Assembly: GCF_946478785.1 (NCBI RefSeq) | Contig: NZ_CAMLDD010000005.1 | Location: forward strand, 186,001-250,000 | Reading direction: 5' to 3' | Source: an uncultured Flavobacterium sp. | Lineage (GTDB): Bacteria; Bacteroidota; Bacteroidia; Flavobacteriales; Flavobacteriaceae | Length of the DNA: 64,000 nt | Shown here: positions 33,631 to 43,080 of the stretch, piece by piece | How the letters are laid out: each line of letters begins with the position of its first letter | Numbering within the stretch: the first letter of the stretch is position 1 | The notes under the pieces: generated by a model | What the model saw: the letters and a program-made list of their open reading frames with translations, nothing else | Told to the model about the DNA's origin: nothing | Databases searched by the model: none | Translations under genes and position numbers: made by a program

Positions 33631-34035
33631 ATGTCAACATTATATACCACCGTTATCGAAGAAGGAAAAGTTCCAAACACTTATATGATTGGCGAAGTAT
33701 CCTATAAAAAGCAAACCAGTAATATCCATCCCGAAAATACAGTTATCAAAGAAGTGGCTTTTGAACCCGGTGCAAGATCCAACTGGCATATTAATCCGAG
33801 TTTACAATTGTTGATAGTTACTGACGGAATAGGTTATTTTCAGGAAAAAGGACAAGCTATAAGATTGCTTCATAAAGACGAAGTGGTTACAATTTTGCCA
33901 GGACTGGAACATTGGTATGGTGCGACCCCTTTTAACCGATTTTCTTATATAGCTATTATTACAGAGGTAAATAAAGGTTCAGGCAGCTGGTTACAAAGTG
34001 TGTCAGATGAGGAATATTATAGTCATGGGAAGTAA
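33631..34035 (+). CDS. Small cupin-domain protein
   Basis: This 134-residue single-domain cupin has the family motifs FEPGARSNWHINPSLQLLIV and GLEHWYGATPFNRFSYIAI. The His residues in WHIN and EHWYG would bind metal. Related small cupins are often paired with carboxymuconolactone-decarboxylase-like proteins and act on or bind small reactive molecules. It follows the AraC gene by 150 bp in the same direction and may be regulated by it. The substrate is unknown. Confidence 0.82.
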   Translation: MSTLYTTVIEEGKVPNTYMIGEVSYKKQTSNIHPENTVIKEVAFEPGARSNWHINPSLQLLIVTDGIGYFQEKGQAIRLLHKDEVVTILPGLEHWYGATPFNRFSYIAIITEVNKGSGSWLQSVSDEEYYSHGK

Positions 34036-34668
34036 AAATTAGAAATTAAAATAACTCTAAACTTTACGATTTGACACCTTAAATATATTCTGCATGCAGA
34101 TATAAAAAGAGTATTGGTGTTAATGAGACCAGTAAAAGATAATTATGGGATCTCAAATAGCGTGTTAATAATATTGCTTTTTGAAATTTAAAAATACATA
34201 AATCATTTTCTTAATAGCTGTATTTCATTATTTATGGAATACAGCTATTTTTTTGCTTTCACATGCAATGTACTTTTTATAACATGTTGAAATTTTAAGT
34301 AGGGTATTAGAAAGGGTAATATATTTTAAAAGTTATTTAAATTCCTGAATTTACACGGCTGAACAATTAAGTAAGAATTTTATTAAATTTATAATGTGTT
34401 ATTGAACAAAATGTTTATATTTGATTTACGTTATATACTGTCAATGTATTGGAATTTAGTTAATTATGGGTTATTTATTTAGTTTCTAAATTTTTGAAAA
34501 ATTAATAAATTTTTACGATCCAAAAAATATTAAAAAATTTCCTCATTGCAGTAAAGAATAGTTTGTAAATTTTTATGAGGAGCAACTTATCTTTATTAGT
34601 AAATAGGTAAAATGGATAAGTAGTTTCAAGGGGTATAAATTTGGTTCTTTTGAATAAATTAGCTTATT
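34036..34668. other. 633-bp intergenic region
   Basis: No gene is seen in either strand. The only clear structure is the terminator hairpin at 34211-34254. The remainder is very AT-rich, and stop codons interrupt all frames. Confidence 0.6.
34211..34254 (+). terminator. Strong hairpin terminator
   Basis: AATAGCTGTATT (34213-34224) and AATACAGCTATT (34238-34249) are perfect complements, extendable to 14 pairs, followed by a T run. It lies ~180 bp after the cupin gene and probably ends that transcript. Confidence 0.8.
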
Positions 34669-35850
34669 ATGATTGATATTTTACTTTCACTTTTCTTCTT
34701 TTTAGCTATAATAATAGGCTTTGCAAGTTCATTTCTGGTACTTTTTTCAAAAAGAAATTATTCACAAAGTTTTTTTCTTGGATTGTTTGTGTTTAGTCTG
34801 ACAGTTGTAAGTATTTATAACTTTTATTTATCAGTAAATACTTTTAAAAATTTACCTAACTTCTTTATCATAACTAAATCTTTTATTTTTTTAGCAGCTC
34901 CTTCTGCTTTTCTATATGTTAGAAATGTTTTGTTTTCCAATAAATTATTAAGAAAATATGATTTACTACATTTTTTGCCTTTTGTGATCTATTTTGGCTT
35001 AATAATTTTTGTCTGGATTGGAAGTTATTTTGGTTTATCTATTATCGGTTTTCTTTCGAATAAAATTGATAGCCCTTTTTCAATGTTAAGTTTAACTATC
35101 TGGATGTTATATGCATTTTGTCAAACCATGATGATTTTAAATTATGATGCAAAAGCATTTAAAGAAAATGATTTTCATTTAATTAAGGTATTCGGCTGGA
35201 TAAGAGTATTTAATTTAGCAATCCTGTTTTTGTTTTCAACTCTTTTTGTATATTATTTCTTGATTAAAAAGATTGACAGGGAGGATTTCTCCTGTTATAT
35301 CATGATTTCTTTCGTTTTGTTTTTTACAGTTGGCTGGGTCTATTTTAAACCACAAATTTTTTATGATTCAAATTGCCTGATTAAGAGTTTTGATCTTTCA
35401 AGTCATAATTCAAGAACCGGTGAAAGTAAAAATATGCCGCCATTAGTTAAAGAATTAACTGCGGAAAAAAAAGAAGAATATCTAAAAAAACTTGATATTG
35501 TTTTTTCAGATAAAAAGCTTTTTCTAAAAAAAGACTTTTTAATTCGAGACTTATCTGATGAAACAGGAATATCTGTACGCCATCTTTCTAATCTAATTAA
35601 TTCAGAATTTAATCTTCATTTTCAGGATTTTGTAAATCTTAAAAGAATAGAATATTTTAATGAAAAAATTAACGATCTGGATTGGAAAGATTTGTCTCTG
35701 GAAGGTATGGCGTGGGGAGCTGGTTTTAAATCAAGAACAACTTGTTTCAGGGCTTTTATAAAGCATACCGGAAAATCACCATCTGAATATCTAAAAATAA
35801 TTAAGTGTAATCCTGATGAAGACATTAAGTGTTTTTTAAAAGAAACTTAA
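34669..35850 (+). CDS. Membrane-anchored AraC-type transcriptional regulator
   Basis: This 393-residue protein has six to seven N-terminal membrane helices (from ILLSLFFFLAIIIGFASSFLV to about residue 230). A linker follows, then a C-terminal AraC helix-turn-helix (residues ~285-385: DLSDETGISVRHLSNLINSEF, FQDFVNLKRIEYF, FKSRTTCFRAFIKHTGKSPSEYL). This layout is common in Flavobacteriia and suggests sensing at the membrane with direct DNA binding. No sensory partner is adjacent, and target genes are unknown. Confidence 0.86.
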   Translation: MIDILLSLFFFLAIIIGFASSFLVLFSKRNYSQSFFLGLFVFSLTVVSIYNFYLSVNTFKNLPNFFIITKSFIFLAAPSAFLYVRNVLFSNKLLRKYDLLHFLPFVIYFGLIIFVWIGSYFGLSIIGFLSNKIDSPFSMLSLTIWMLYAFCQTMMILNYDAKAFKENDFHLIKVFGWIRVFNLAILFLFSTLFVYYFLIKKIDREDFSCYIMISFVLFFTVGWVYFKPQIFYDSNCLIKSFDLSSHNSRTGESKNMPPLVKELTAEKKEEYLKKLDIVFSDKKLFLKKDFLIRDLSDETGISVRHLSNLINSEFNLHFQDFVNLKRIEYFNEKINDLDWKDLSLEGMAWGAGFKSRTTCFRAFIKHTGKSPSEYLKIIKCNPDEDIKCFLKET

Positions 35851-35926
35851 TGAATTTTAATGTTTCCGTAATTTGTAAAATTTTATTAATGGAGGATAGT
35901 CAATTGGTTAACACATCTTTTTAAAT

Positions 35927-36322
35927 TTAATTATCCTTAATTGTATCAGTATCCGTTTCGATTTTCTTAATTTCTACTTTTTCTTTTTTAATTGCCTGTC
36001 TTAACAGGGCAAATAAGCTCATATAAGCGTTCGCTAAAAAAACTAAAGAAAATCCTGCTATTAGATAGCCTCTCCAGTCCATAATTAAGAGCCTGAAATC
36101 ACAAAGGGTTATAAAAATTATTGTGATATAATGACTAAAACAATATTCGCAGGTAAAAAGGTAAAAAAATTTTCTGCTTAAAATTTTTTTATCATTTTGA
36201 GAACGGCCTACACACCATTGTCGTGGCTCACGAAATATTTCTTCGTGGGTAACCGTCCAGCTGATGCAGGCGATAGGGATAGCAAGAATAAATAACCAGA
36301 TGATTTGAGTAGTTAAATTCAT
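35927..36322 (-). CDS. Hypothetical small membrane protein
   Basis: This 131-residue protein has three or four hydrophobic segments: IIWLFILAIPIACISW, YITIIFITLCDFRLLI and YLIAGFSLVFLANAYMSLFALL. The piece FTCEYCFSHY contains a CxxC motif between the first and second segments. The C-terminus is charged. I recognise no function. It is convergent with the AraC gene and lies downstream of the GH1 gene on the same strand (77 bp gap). Confidence 0.65.
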   Translation of the reverse strand: MNLTTQIIWLFILAIPIACISWTVTHEEIFREPRQWCVGRSQNDKKILSRKFFYLFTCEYCFSHYITIIFITLCDFRLLIMDWRGYLIAGFSLVFLANAYMSLFALLRQAIKKEKVEIKKIETDTDTIKDN

Positions 36323-36399
36323 CCATCTTTATTTTAAAATTTAGGAATTAAAGATAAAAAATCATCTTTCAGGATGTCTTATATAATTTTTAAGGCAAA

Positions 36400-37770
36400 T
36401 TATATAATTTCCTTATTTTGTTCTAAAAAATCCCGAAACCATATTCCGGATTGTTTGATAGTTCTTTTTTGAGTATCAAAGTCCACATGGATTAATCCAA
36501 ATCTGGCATTATAACCTTCAGCCCATTCAAAATTATCTGTAAGGCTCCAAACAAAATATCCATCGACCTTACAGCCTTGTTCTTTAGCTTTAAGTAACTG
36601 CTCTAAATTATCTTGTATAAAGTGTGTTCGCTTAATATCATAGACTTTTCCGTTTGTAACCGTATCGGGAAAAGCGGCGCCATTTTCGGTTATTATGATT
36701 TTTTTAATTCCTTCGTAAGAATTAAACTTTTTAATGATATGATAAAGGGCAGGAGGGTAGATTTCCCAACCCATTTCAGTCGATATGACGTTTCTTTTTT
36801 CGGCACTTACTAATTCTGCACCTATGTATGGAGTGAGTAATGATGATTTTACAATTTCACGTGTATAACACTGAAGTCCTATAAAATCAAAGTCAAAAGC
36901 CAGATTATCCAGATCATCTTTCTGAATATAATTATTAAGTTTTTTAAGTACCGGAAGATCATCCTGAGGATATCCAAGGCCTAAAATTGGCTCTATAAAA
37001 GTTCTGTTTAGCAAAGTATCTACACGCTTAGCAGCCTGAACATCGGCAGATTTATCAGTAAAAGGTTCTATATGGGTACATGAAAAGGTAGTGCCAATAT
37101 TTGCATAAGGAATTTTTTTCCTTAATTTTTTTGCACCGGCAGTTGTAGCTAATGTAACATGATGGATGGCTTTTAAGTAATTTGTTATCCCTTTTTTTCC
37201 GGGAGCATGAATTCCAAGAAAATAACCGGCTCCAGTAAACACGGAAGGTTCATTTATAACCATCCAGTTTTTAACACGATCCCCAAAATGATGCGCACAT
37301 ACCTCTACATAGTCAGAAAACCAGGTTGCACATTCCCTGTTTGTCCATCCGCCTTTTAATTCTAGGGCATGGGGCAAATCCCAATGATAAAGAGTGATCC
37401 AGGGTTCAATTTTGCATTCCTGTAAAAAATCCAGTATTTTATTGTAATAATCTATTCCTGCCTGATTTATAGGGTGAAGACCTGTGGGCATAATACGAGA
37501 CCAGCTAATAGAAAACCTGAAATTAGGAATGTTCAGGTCGCATACCAATTGAATGTCATCTTTGTAGCAATTATAAAAATCACAAGCATTTATAGCATGA
37601 TGCCCGTTTTTTATTTTGCCTTTTTGGCTGGTAAAGACATCCCATATCGAAAGACCTTTTCCATCGGCATCATGCGCACCTTCTATTTGAAAAGCAGCAG
37701 TAGAAACCCCCCAAAGAAAATCTTCTCCAAATTGGTCTTTGTTTAAAAATGACTTCTCTAATTTATTCAT
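36400..37770 (-). CDS. Glycoside hydrolase family 1 beta-glucosidase
   Basis: This 456-residue GH1 enzyme has no signal peptide and should be cytosolic. It has the N-terminal signature FLWGVSTAAFQIEGAHDADGKG, the acid/base Glu in WMVINEPSVF (~173), and the nucleophile Glu in IIITENGAAF (~365). FVWSLTDNFEWAEGY near the C-terminus shapes the glucose-binding subsite. It hydrolyses short beta-glucosides such as cellobiose. It is divergent from a thioredoxin-like pair, with a 384-bp upstream gap, and no dedicated transporter or regulator is adjacent. Confidence 0.93.
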   Translation of the reverse strand: MNKLEKSFLNKDQFGEDFLWGVSTAAFQIEGAHDADGKGLSIWDVFTSQKGKIKNGHHAINACDFYNCYKDDIQLVCDLNIPNFRFSISWSRIMPTGLHPINQAGIDYYNKILDFLQECKIEPWITLYHWDLPHALELKGGWTNRECATWFSDYVEVCAHHFGDRVKNWMVINEPSVFTGAGYFLGIHAPGKKGITNYLKAIHHVTLATTAGAKKLRKKIPYANIGTTFSCTHIEPFTDKSADVQAAKRVDTLLNRTFIEPILGLGYPQDDLPVLKKLNNYIQKDDLDNLAFDFDFIGLQCYTREIVKSSLLTPYIGAELVSAEKRNVISTEMGWEIYPPALYHIIKKFNSYEGIKKIIITENGAAFPDTVTNGKVYDIKRTHFIQDNLEQLLKAKEQGCKVDGYFVWSLTDNFEWAEGYNARFGLIHVDFDTQKRTIKQSGIWFRDFLEQNKEII

Positions 37771-38154
37771 TCAAATGTGATTTCCTTATTTGAAAATTAA
37801 TGAATGAATGAAGAATGCATAGCTCTGAGAAAAAGCCATTCTTTAAATGAAACCAGAAATTTTAAGCTAAAGAATTTCATAATTATTTGTTTTATTCAAA
37901 ATAAGGAAACAGATATAAATTTACAGTAACCTAAATGTTATCAAATAGTTAACTATGTCTAAAAATATTTTATTGACTATGTAAAAAGGGAAATCTTAAG
38001 CAAAAAGACATTTTTTAATAAATATCAACATCAATAATCTGCCTTTTGAAGTTTAGGCAAATTACCTATTTAACTTTTATTAACAGTAAATAATTTTTGA
38101 CAAAACTTCATTAGTTTATATTTGTAGAGGCAAAAAATATAAATTTGAGAATCT
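37771..38154. other. Divergent intergenic region
   Basis: No gene is seen. It carries the upstream regions of the GH1 gene (minus) and the thioredoxin-like gene (plus), including the good promoter match at 38097-38124. Confidence 0.55.
38097..38124 (+). promoter_or_regulatory. Bacteroidota-type promoter for the thioredoxin-like genes
   Basis: TTG (38097-38099), a 17-bp spacer and TATATTTG (38117-38124) match TTG-N17-23-TAnnTTTG exactly. The start codon is 30 bp downstream. Confidence 0.65.
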
Positions 38155-38634
38155 ATGAAAATCAATGCTTTTAGGATATGTTTTTTTCTTTTTCTGGTCT
38201 TTTCCGTTACAGCTTACAGCCAGGATGTGAAATTAATTACTATAGATCAGTTGAATGAGAGAATAAAGGTTGGAAAAGACAGCACTTATGTTGTTAATTT
38301 TTGGGCAACCTGGTGTGCACCGTGTATTAAGGAATTGCCTCATTTTGAAAAACTTCAGGCGGAATATAAATCGGATAAGCTGGTGGTATTATTGATTAGT
38401 GTTGATTTTAAATCGAAATTAAGTTCTTCAGTTGTTCCATTTGTCAAAAGAAAGAACTTGAAAAATGAGGTTTTTTTACTGAATGAAAGTAGCCCGCAGG
38501 AGTATATCGACCGTATAGATCCTTCCTGGTCAGGCAGCATTCCGGCAACCATTTTTATAAAAGGCGATAAACGAAAGTTTAAGGAAACCGAATTTACGTA
38601 TGAACAATTATTAACTGAATATAAAAAGCTATAA
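38155..38634 (+). CDS. TlpA-like exported thioredoxin-fold protein
   Basis: This 159-residue protein has a signal peptide (FFLFLVFSVTAYSQ) and a thioredoxin domain with active site NFWATWCAPCIKELPHFEKL (WCAPC). The fold continues through LLISVDF and SIPATIFIK, with the cis-Pro in IPAT. Such TlpA/ResA-like proteins reduce periplasmic disulfides or receive electrons for envelope processes. It is followed after 11 bp by a second thioredoxin-fold gene, so the pair is an operon driven by the promoter at 38097. Confidence 0.87.
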   Translation: MKINAFRICFFLFLVFSVTAYSQDVKLITIDQLNERIKVGKDSTYVVNFWATWCAPCIKELPHFEKLQAEYKSDKLVVLLISVDFKSKLSSSVVPFVKRKNLKNEVFLLNESSPQEYIDRIDPSWSGSIPATIFIKGDKRKFKETEFTYEQLLTEYKKL

Positions 38635-38645
38635 TCTATTAAATC

Positions 38646-39257
38646 ATGAAAAAAATAATTCTTTTATTAGTTTTAGCATTTTCTGCCTTTCTTTCTCAGG
38701 CGCAAAATGCAAGTCTTAAAGCTGGTGACACTACACCGGATTTTAAATTAAAAAATGTTGACGGTAAAGAGGTTTCATTTGCAAGCTATCCAAAGGCAAA
38801 AGGTTTTATAGTAGTATTTACATGCAATACATGTCCTTATGCTGTTGCTTATGAGCAACGAATAATTGATCTTGACAACAAATTCAGGGCGCAGGGTTAT
38901 CCTGTAATTGCAATTAATCCAAATGATCCTGAAGCCCAGCCAGATGATACTTTTAATAAAATGCAGGAGCTGGCCAAAAACAAAAAGTATCCTTTCCCGT
39001 ATTTGTTTGATGAAGGCCAAAAGGTAACTGATCAATTTGGTGCCAAGCGTACACCTCATACTTTTATTGTTTCAAAATTGGCAAAAGGGAATGTGGTTGA
39101 ATATGTTGGCGCAATCGATAATGATCCGGAAGGAACGAAAACTGAAAAAATAAAATATGCGGAAGATGTTATTGCATCTTTAAAAAATAATCAAAAACCC
39201 ACAATTACAGAGACAAAAGCTATTGGATGTACAGTTAAAAGAAAAGCAAAAGCTTAA
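38646..39257 (+). CDS. Exported thioredoxin/peroxiredoxin-like protein
   Basis: This 203-residue protein has a signal peptide (KIILLLVLAFSAFLSQAQ) and an AhpC/TSA-like fold: GDTTPDFKLKNVDGKEVSF, VFTCNTCPYAVAYEQRI (CxxC in CNTCPYA), YPFPYLFDEGQKVTDQFGAKRTPH. The CNTCP centre is typical of a Bacteroidota redoxin subgroup. It probably works with the TlpA-like protein 11 bp upstream in envelope thiol chemistry. The operon ends with a clear terminator. The exact substrate is unknown. Confidence 0.85.
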   Translation: MKKIILLLVLAFSAFLSQAQNASLKAGDTTPDFKLKNVDGKEVSFASYPKAKGFIVVFTCNTCPYAVAYEQRIIDLDNKFRAQGYPVIAINPNDPEAQPDDTFNKMQELAKNKKYPFPYLFDEGQKVTDQFGAKRTPHTFIVSKLAKGNVVEYVGAIDNDPEGTKTEKIKYAEDVIASLKNNQKPTITETKAIGCTVKRKAKA

Positions 39258-39278
39258 TTTATTGGTTTAATTTTATAT

Positions 39279-39318
39279 AAAAGAGGCTGTCTCACAACTC
39301 GTGAAATAGCCTCTTTTT
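39279..39318 (+). terminator. Intrinsic terminator after the redoxin pair
   Basis: AAAAGAGGCT (39279-39288) pairs with AGCCTCTTTT (39308-39317) and a T run follows. An inner TCAC...GTGA pairing lies in the loop. Confidence 0.8.
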
Positions 39319-39430
39319 CTGTTTATTATTCGGACTCCTGTCGGAGCGCATGTCTCAAATATTGAATTCTCAAGTACTTGTTTTAGTTTTGAACTTCCTC
39401 TTTTTGTTGTTAGCACTTGTATTATTTTTG

Positions 39431-39553
39431 CCATTTCGAGTAACGAGACCCGAGCGATAGCGAACATGCGAAGCAAATCACACTCGTAAATCGACATAGA
39501 TTGTCGATTTTCTTTGCGGAATTTCTATTGTGATTTCTCCTTCGTCGAAATGA
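39431..39553. repeat. Palindromic dispersed element with degenerate arms
   Basis: The ends CATTTCGA and TCGAAATG and the inner AAATCACA/TGTGATTT are inverted repeats. The left half shares CGAGCGATAGCGAAC...GCGAAGCAAA with the element at 9635. The right end CTCCTTCGTCGAAATGA matches the arm of the 27533 element. It occupies most of the gap 39319-39567; no gene is seen. Confidence 0.65.
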
Positions 39554-39567
39554 CGATATTGTGGATA

Positions 39568-39861
39568 TTACAAACTTTTCAACTTCTTCATGAACACTGG
39601 AAACACTTCATTTATTTCATCAAAAAGCGGATTTTTACGGTATTTAAGTTTTATTTCACTGAATAATTTTAAGCCAATTGCAAACTGTGTAGCCTCTGAC
39701 GGATTGTCAAATAGGTTTTTGTCTTTCATTTTCTGGATAATGCCAAATATTTCGTCGTGATTGTCAAATTCTATTCCCAGTTCTTTTGCGGGTACTGTCT
39801 TGCCGTCTGCATATTCTTTAAGACTCAGAGTAAGGTAATATTTATTTGATTTTTTTTCCAT
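39568..39861 (-). CDS. DUF3861-like small protein
   Basis: This 97-residue soluble protein reads KYYLTLSLKEYADGKTVPAK, then EIFGIIQKMKDKNLFDNPSE, ATQFAIGLKLFSEIKLKYRK and FMKKLKSL at the end. I recognise the pattern as DUF3861, a family with no defined function. It lies 13 bp downstream of the LytTR regulator gene on the same strand, so it may be in the same transcript as the two-component genes. The domain call is from memory of the family pattern. Confidence 0.72.
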   Translation of the reverse strand: MEKKSNKYYLTLSLKEYADGKTVPAKELGIEFDNHDEIFGIIQKMKDKNLFDNPSEATQFAIGLKLFSEIKLKYRKNPLFDEINEVFPVFMKKLKSL

Positions 39862-39874
39862 TTTATTGCTGTTT

Positions 39875-40606
39875 TTATTTTAGCCATTTATCAACTATTG
39901 TTTTAAATGCTTCTTTGTATTGTTCGCCAACGGTAATTTCAGTTTTTCCAACAAAAACAGAATTTTTGCTAATGGCATTTATTTTGTCAAGTGAAACAAT
40001 GTATGAACGATGAATTCTCATAAACTTTGCTGATGGGAGTTTTTCTTCCAGAGCTTTCAATGAAATAAGTGAAAGTACCGTTTTTTGAGAATCTACAAGG
40101 TGCACTTTTACATAGTCTTTTAAACTTTCGATATATAAAACTTCTTTTAAGGAAATCCGTATCCATTGGTATTCTACTTTTAAGAAAAAAGAATCATCAT
40201 CAGTAGTAATGGACTGGTAATGATTAGAAGATTCTTCATTTATCTGCAATACTTTACTGGCGGCGCGTAAAAACTCTTCATAGCTAAAAGGCTTTAAAAG
40301 ATAATCTACTGCGTTAACTTTGTAACCTTCAATAGCATAATGATTGTAAGCAGTTGTAAAAACAATTTTTGGTGTTGATCCAGGTTGTTCCTGCAGGAGT
40401 CTGGCTAATTCCATCCCGGTTAAATTGGGCATATTAATGTCCAGAAAAACAAGATCGGGCTCCTTTTCTTTAATTGTAGTCATGGCTTCCACCGCATTAT
40501 CACAGCTTGCCGTCAATTCTAAAAAAGGTGTCTGTTCAATAAAGGTTTGAACCAATTTTAGAGCCAGTGGCTCATCATCGACTGCTATACATTTTAATAT
40601 TGTCAT
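39875..40606 (-). CDS. LytTR-family response regulator
   Basis: This 243-residue response regulator has a receiver domain (residues ~1-120: acidic pair DDEP at the start, phospho-acceptor Asp in VFLDINMPNLTG near residue 56, and VDYLLKPFSYEEF with the conserved Lys). A C-terminal LytTR DNA-binding domain follows (residues ~145-243: IESLKDYVKVHLVD, FMRIHRSYIVSLDKI). It starts 2 bp after the sensor kinase gene, so they form a pair. The divergent RND efflux operon is a plausible target. Confidence 0.93.
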   Translation of the reverse strand: MTILKCIAVDDEPLALKLVQTFIEQTPFLELTASCDNAVEAMTTIKEKEPDLVFLDINMPNLTGMELARLLQEQPGSTPKIVFTTAYNHYAIEGYKVNAVDYLLKPFSYEEFLRAASKVLQINEESSNHYQSITTDDDSFFLKVEYQWIRISLKEVLYIESLKDYVKVHLVDSQKTVLSLISLKALEEKLPSAKFMRIHRSYIVSLDKINAISKNSVFVGKTEITVGEQYKEAFKTIVDKWLK

Positions 40607-40608
40607 TA

Positions 40609-41643
40609 TTATGCTAAGGTTATTTGCAGTTTTACCTGATATTTCCCGTTTTTAGCAATACCTGCTGTTAAGGTATGTTTGCTCGGATAAATTAAATGAA
40701 GCCTGCGTTTCGTATTTGTTAGTCCTATACCGCCTTCATTTGTAGTAGAAGTCTTTTCGAAATAGGTATTTTCTACTTCAAATTCAAGGTTGCTTCCCTG
40801 CTGGGTGAGCGAAATATAAATTTCACTTTTATCAGTAGCATGAATACCATGTTTGAAGGCATTTTCTACTAAAGGTAATAATAACATCGGTACAATTGGA
40901 TAATCGTGTATTTTTTCTGGTATATCTGTTGTAATAGTGAGTTTGCTGTTGGCTCGAAGTTTCATCAAGGCGATAAAATCTTTCATGAATTCGGCTTCTT
41001 TCAGTAATGTTGTCGTTTCTTCCGTACTGTAAAGCAGGTAACGCATCATCCGGCTTAAAGTGTGAAGCGCATTTCTTGAATCTGCAATATCAGTATAGGT
41101 CAACGAGTAAATGCTATTTAATGAATTAAAGAAAAAATGCGGATTAATCTGTGCCTTCAACATTGCCAGCTCTGCAACTGTTTTATCCTGTTCCAGCTTT
41201 TGCTTGTGTTGTGCCGCTTTCTGCCAATATTGAAGCATCGACCAGCTTGTACTGATTCCTAAAACCAATAAGGTAAGCATGAGCACATAATTGTCAAAAT
41301 AGGGGTTTCTATATTTTCGAAATCCTAAAACCTCGCTGACCTTGATATGAAGATTTGTCTCAGAAGTATAAAAATAAGCGATAAGCTGCATGATAAAAAT
41401 GGTAAGAAAAACCCAAACTAAAAACGGAGAGGTATTATCTTTTATAATAGTTTTTGGAACTATTATTCTCGCATTTGAATAAAAAACAGCAATTAATAAA
41501 ATTAAGATAATCATTTGCCAGAGCCAAAAGACAGATGGCAGAACCACATTCCAGGCTATTGGTATATAAAACAACATAACAAATCCTAAAAGGAGCCAGC
41601 TCAGAATGTGTAATAAATAGGGTCTGAATAAGGTTTTTGGCAT
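40609..41643 (-). CDS. LytS/YehU-like sensor histidine kinase
   Basis: This 344-residue kinase has four N-terminal membrane helices (to residue ~140) and a short coiled linker. A His_kinase domain follows with phospho-acceptor His in INPHFFFNSLNSIYSL (~173), then a degenerate HATPase (PMLLLPLVENAFKHGI, GIGLTNTKRRL). No large extracytoplasmic sensor domain is present, so it may sense membrane state. The response regulator gene follows immediately. It diverges from the RND operon, and the shared intergenic region probably holds both promoters. Confidence 0.92.
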   Translation of the reverse strand: MPKTLFRPYLLHILSWLLLGFVMLFYIPIAWNVVLPSVFWLWQMIILILLIAVFYSNARIIVPKTIIKDNTSPFLVWVFLTIFIMQLIAYFYTSETNLHIKVSEVLGFRKYRNPYFDNYVLMLTLLVLGISTSWSMLQYWQKAAQHKQKLEQDKTVAELAMLKAQINPHFFFNSLNSIYSLTYTDIADSRNALHTLSRMMRYLLYSTEETTTLLKEAEFMKDFIALMKLRANSKLTITTDIPEKIHDYPIVPMLLLPLVENAFKHGIHATDKSEIYISLTQQGSNLEFEVENTYFEKTSTTNEGGIGLTNTKRRLHLIYPSKHTLTAGIAKNGKYQVKLQITLA

Positions 41644-41910
41644 TATAATTTATATTTTTAATGACAATATTACACTTTATCCGGATGCGATTTTGAACCA
41701 ATCGCTAAAAATAGATTTACACTCTGCATAAACCCTTTTATAGCCGATGAGTTATAAATTAAACACTTGTTTAATTTGTTTCAAAAAACCATCGGCTGTA
41801 AGCTTATTTCTGTCGATTATCTTTTGCCCTTCGTCTATTGGACATTTTTTGTGTTTTGTATTTTGTTTTATTTGCTTATTAATAAATTGATAATCTCATA
41901 TTTCATCAAA

Positions 41911-43074
41911 ATGAATAAGCAATCTTTTTTAAGCATTCTTGCTTTGTCTGTTATCATCGCCTCTTGCGGGAATAAAAATGATAAATCAGCTCAGGCAGTT
42001 GGTGCTCCACAAGTAAAGGAATATAAAACGTTGACTTTAGAACCTAAATCAGCTATATTGTATACTGATTTTCCGGCATCTGTTCAGGGACAGCAAAACA
42101 TAGAAATTCGCCCAAGAGTAGAGGGCTATATTGATAAAATTTTTGTAGATGAAGGTGCCGTTGTAAAAGTGGGACAGCCCTTGTTTAAAATAAATGCACC
42201 TGAATATGAGCAGGAAGTCAGAACGGCAACAGCAAGTATTAAAAGTGCACAGGCTTCTGTAAGCGCAGCCAGATTGGCGGTTAATAAAGTAAAACCTTTG
42301 GTTGAAAAAGACATTATCAGCAAATACGAACTAGAGTCGGCGCAATATAATTATGAATCGGCTATGGCTGCCTTAGCACAGGCAAATGCAGCGTTGGTAA
42401 ATGCAAAAACCAATTTAGGATATACAACCGTAACGAGTCCGGTTAATGGAGTAGTGGGTTCAATTCCGTTTCGTTTGGGAAGTCTGGTAAGCTCGAATAC
42501 AGCAGATCCTTTAACGACAGTTTCAAGTATTGGAAACGTTTATGCCTATTTTGCCTTGAATGAAAAGAAGCTTTTAAACTTTACTCAAAGTAAAAGTCCC
42601 GGAATCACATTGGCACAACAAATCAAAAATATGCCGGCAGTTTCATTGCTTTTATCAGATGGTTCACTTTATCCGGAAAAAGGAAAAATTGAAACGATAA
42701 ACGGTTTGATCAATACAGAAACAGGCTCCGTAACTTTCAGGGCGCGTTTTGCAAATCCAAAAGGCATTATTCGAAGTGGAAGCAGTACAACAGTAAGAAT
42801 TCCTAATGAAGTAAGAGATGCTTTGCTTATTCCGCAAAGTGCCACATTTGAGCTTCAGGATAAGATTTTTGCAGTGACAGTAGGAAAAGACAACAAAACC
42901 AAAAATGTCAATATTACTGTTCTTGATGACACAGCAGGAAATTATTATGTAGTTGAAAGTGGCTTAAAAGCGGGAGATCAAATCGTATTAGAAGGAGTAG
43001 CCTCTTTAAAAGAAGGAAGTGAAATTAAACCTCAAAATCAAAATCCGGAAACAGTGTACGCTGACTTAAAATAG
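41911..43074 (+). CDS. RND efflux membrane fusion protein (lipoprotein)
   Basis: This 387-residue periplasmic adaptor is anchored by a lipid: the signal is KQSFLSILALSVIIASCGN. A TTG-started extension to 41767 is rejected because it puts 48 residues before the signal peptide. The lipoyl/hairpin region is clear (VEGYIDKIFVDEGAVVKVGQ, NAKTNLGYTTVTSPVNGVVG), followed by beta-barrel and membrane-proximal domains (LIPQSATFELQDKIFAV). It links the RND pump (6 bp downstream) to the outer-membrane channel. Substrates cannot be read; it resembles multidrug (AcrA/MexA type) adaptors. Confidence 0.92.
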   Translation: MNKQSFLSILALSVIIASCGNKNDKSAQAVGAPQVKEYKTLTLEPKSAILYTDFPASVQGQQNIEIRPRVEGYIDKIFVDEGAVVKVGQPLFKINAPEYEQEVRTATASIKSAQASVSAARLAVNKVKPLVEKDIISKYELESAQYNYESAMAALAQANAALVNAKTNLGYTTVTSPVNGVVGSIPFRLGSLVSSNTADPLTTVSSIGNVYAYFALNEKKLLNFTQSKSPGITLAQQIKNMPAVSLLLSDGSLYPEKGKIETINGLINTETGSVTFRARFANPKGIIRSGSSTTVRIPNEVRDALLIPQSATFELQDKIFAVTVGKDNKTKNVNITVLDDTAGNYYVVESGLKAGDQIVLEGVASLKEGSEIKPQNQNPETVYADLK

Positions 43075-43080
43075 AAAAAA

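Noticed and set aside
41767..41910. 48-residue N-terminal extension of the RND adaptor
   Set aside because: It begins with TTG and would bury a clear lipoprotein signal peptide; start at 41911 preferred.
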